From assembly GCA_017451665.1 (NCBI GenBank), contig JAFTNX010000231.1:1-6426 (forward strand): DNA of 6,426 nt. The letters run 5' to 3'. The DNA is from Oscillospiraceae bacterium (lineage in GTDB: Bacteria; Bacillota; Clostridia; Oscillospirales; Ruminococcaceae). The stretch's first letter is position 1. Every line of letters begins with the position of its first letter. The translations under genes and the position numbers were made by a program. A model generated the notes under the pieces. That model made no database searches, had not been told where the DNA came from, and saw only the letters and a program-made list of their open reading frames with translations. Positions 6,184-6,426 of this stretch are shown here, in pieces.

Positions 6184-6228
6184 TTTTGAGTGACGGCGGC
6201 TATCGCCTCGCTTAAGGCTCGGCTTAAA
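6184..6228 (+). repeat. Degenerate 45-bp direct repeat, copy B
   Basis: This is the second copy of the motif at 6035-6079: TTTTGAGTG, CGGCGGCTATCG, TCGCTTAAGGCTC and CTTAAA, 149 bases further on. The two copies bracket the heptamer array and the small hairpin. Confidence 0.55.
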
Positions 6229-6240
6229 GAGATAAAAACT

Positions 6241-6270
6241 AAACTCACTATCTAAAAAGGTAGTGAGTTT
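6241..6270 (+). terminator. Rho-independent terminator downstream of groESL
   Basis: AAACTCACTATC (6241-6252) and GGTAGTGAGTTT (6259-6270) form a 12-bp stem with one G-T pair and a 6-base loop. It is followed by TTGTTTT. The reverse strand also has a T-rich run (AGTTTTTATC) after the stem, so it may stop transcription from both sides. It lies 260 bases beyond the groEL stop, but it is the first good intrinsic terminator on this strand. Confidence 0.85.
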
Positions 6271-6279
6271 TTGTTTTGG

Positions 6280-6426
6280 AAGTCGCAATTTGGTGAAGGG
6301 GCGTTGCCCCTTTATTTCTTTTGTGACTCTATTAAAGGGGGAAACCATAAGGGACAGGGGGAGCAAAACCTCCAAAAGTCGATATCCCCCCTAATTTTCC
6401 CTTAAGGTTTCCCCCTTTAGAACCCC
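6280..6426 (-). repeat. Right copy of 147-bp inverted interspersed repeat
   Basis: This is the reverse complement of 25-171 over its whole length without gaps, with about 16 mismatches by eye. It includes the large palindrome (6333-6419) and the GGGGC/GCCCC hairpin, whose loop differs (GTT here; AAA, in the opposite orientation, on the left) while the stem is kept. The window ends at the outer boundary of the matched block. Confidence 0.85.
6296..6312 (+). terminator. Terminator-like hairpin within right repeat copy
   Basis: AAGGGGC (6296-6302) and GCCCCTT (6306-6312) pair around GTT and are followed by TATTTCTTTT on the plus strand. As on the left, the hairpin is oriented to stop transcription leaving the central genes, here any readthrough from groESL. 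Confidence 0.5.

Larger units (their letters stand above)
5996..6240. other. Gene-free region between groEL and its terminator
   Basis: No frame here has a ribosome binding site and a protein-like sequence. The region holds two diverged copies of a 45-base motif, a TTGACA heptamer array and small hairpins. It looks like decayed repeat sequence. Confidence 0.6.

Noticed and set aside
6100..6375. Minus-strand 91-codon frame across the groEL tail and right repeat
   Set aside because: It runs through the terminator hairpin and the repeat, and its translation shows no protein-like pattern.
25..6426. The flanking inverted repeats as ends of a composite transposon
   Set aside because: The enclosed genes are core housekeeping and regulatory genes, and there is no transposase. 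A contig ending at interspersed repeats is simpler.

Overview
The window looks like a short chromosomal piece of a low-to-moderate GC Gram-positive bacterium, most likely a gut or rumen Clostridia member near Ruminococcus/Oscillospiraceae. The evidence is a perfect CIRCE operator with a sigma-A promoter ahead of groESL, strong AGGAGG-type ribosome binding sites, a TTG start, and the style of the response regulator and GroEL proteins. The genus assignment is inference; no search was run.

Layout. Three genes on the minus strand (225-3621) form one tight operon, in transcription order: OmpR-family response regulator, HAMP sensor histidine kinase, and membrane-anchored HtrA/DegP-type serine protease. 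It ends in a strong hairpin terminator at 181-207. A 436-base AT-rich divergent region (3622-4057) carries a candidate leftward promoter, an 11-bp inverted repeat, an 11-bp-period direct repeat, and the rightward groESL promoter with its CIRCE operator. Rightward come groES (4058-4330) and groEL (4361-5980). A gene-free tail of about 260 bases with small repeats follows, then a terminator at 6241-6270.

How the genes work together. The two-component system plus HtrA resembles envelope-stress and cell-wall loci of Firmicutes, in the manner of walRK with its downstream htrA-type gene, but without the usual auxiliary genes between kinase and protease. GroES and GroEL form the cytoplasmic chaperonin, controlled by HrcA through CIRCE. 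The window therefore places an envelope quality-control operon back to back with the cytosolic heat-shock operon.

Two things stand out. First, groEL has a clean in-frame TAA at codon 302, in the middle of the apical domain, with perfect frame and conserved sequence on both sides. It is either a sequence error, strain-level variation in a mixed sample, or a real nonsense mutation in a normally essential gene. Second, the window is bounded by two inverted copies of a 147-bp structured repeat (25-171 and 6280-6426, about 89% identical by eye, no gaps). Copies of one repeat at both extreme ends are what is expected if an assembly broke at a multicopy interspersed element. No phage, CRISPR, transposase, rRNA or tRNA sequence was seen.
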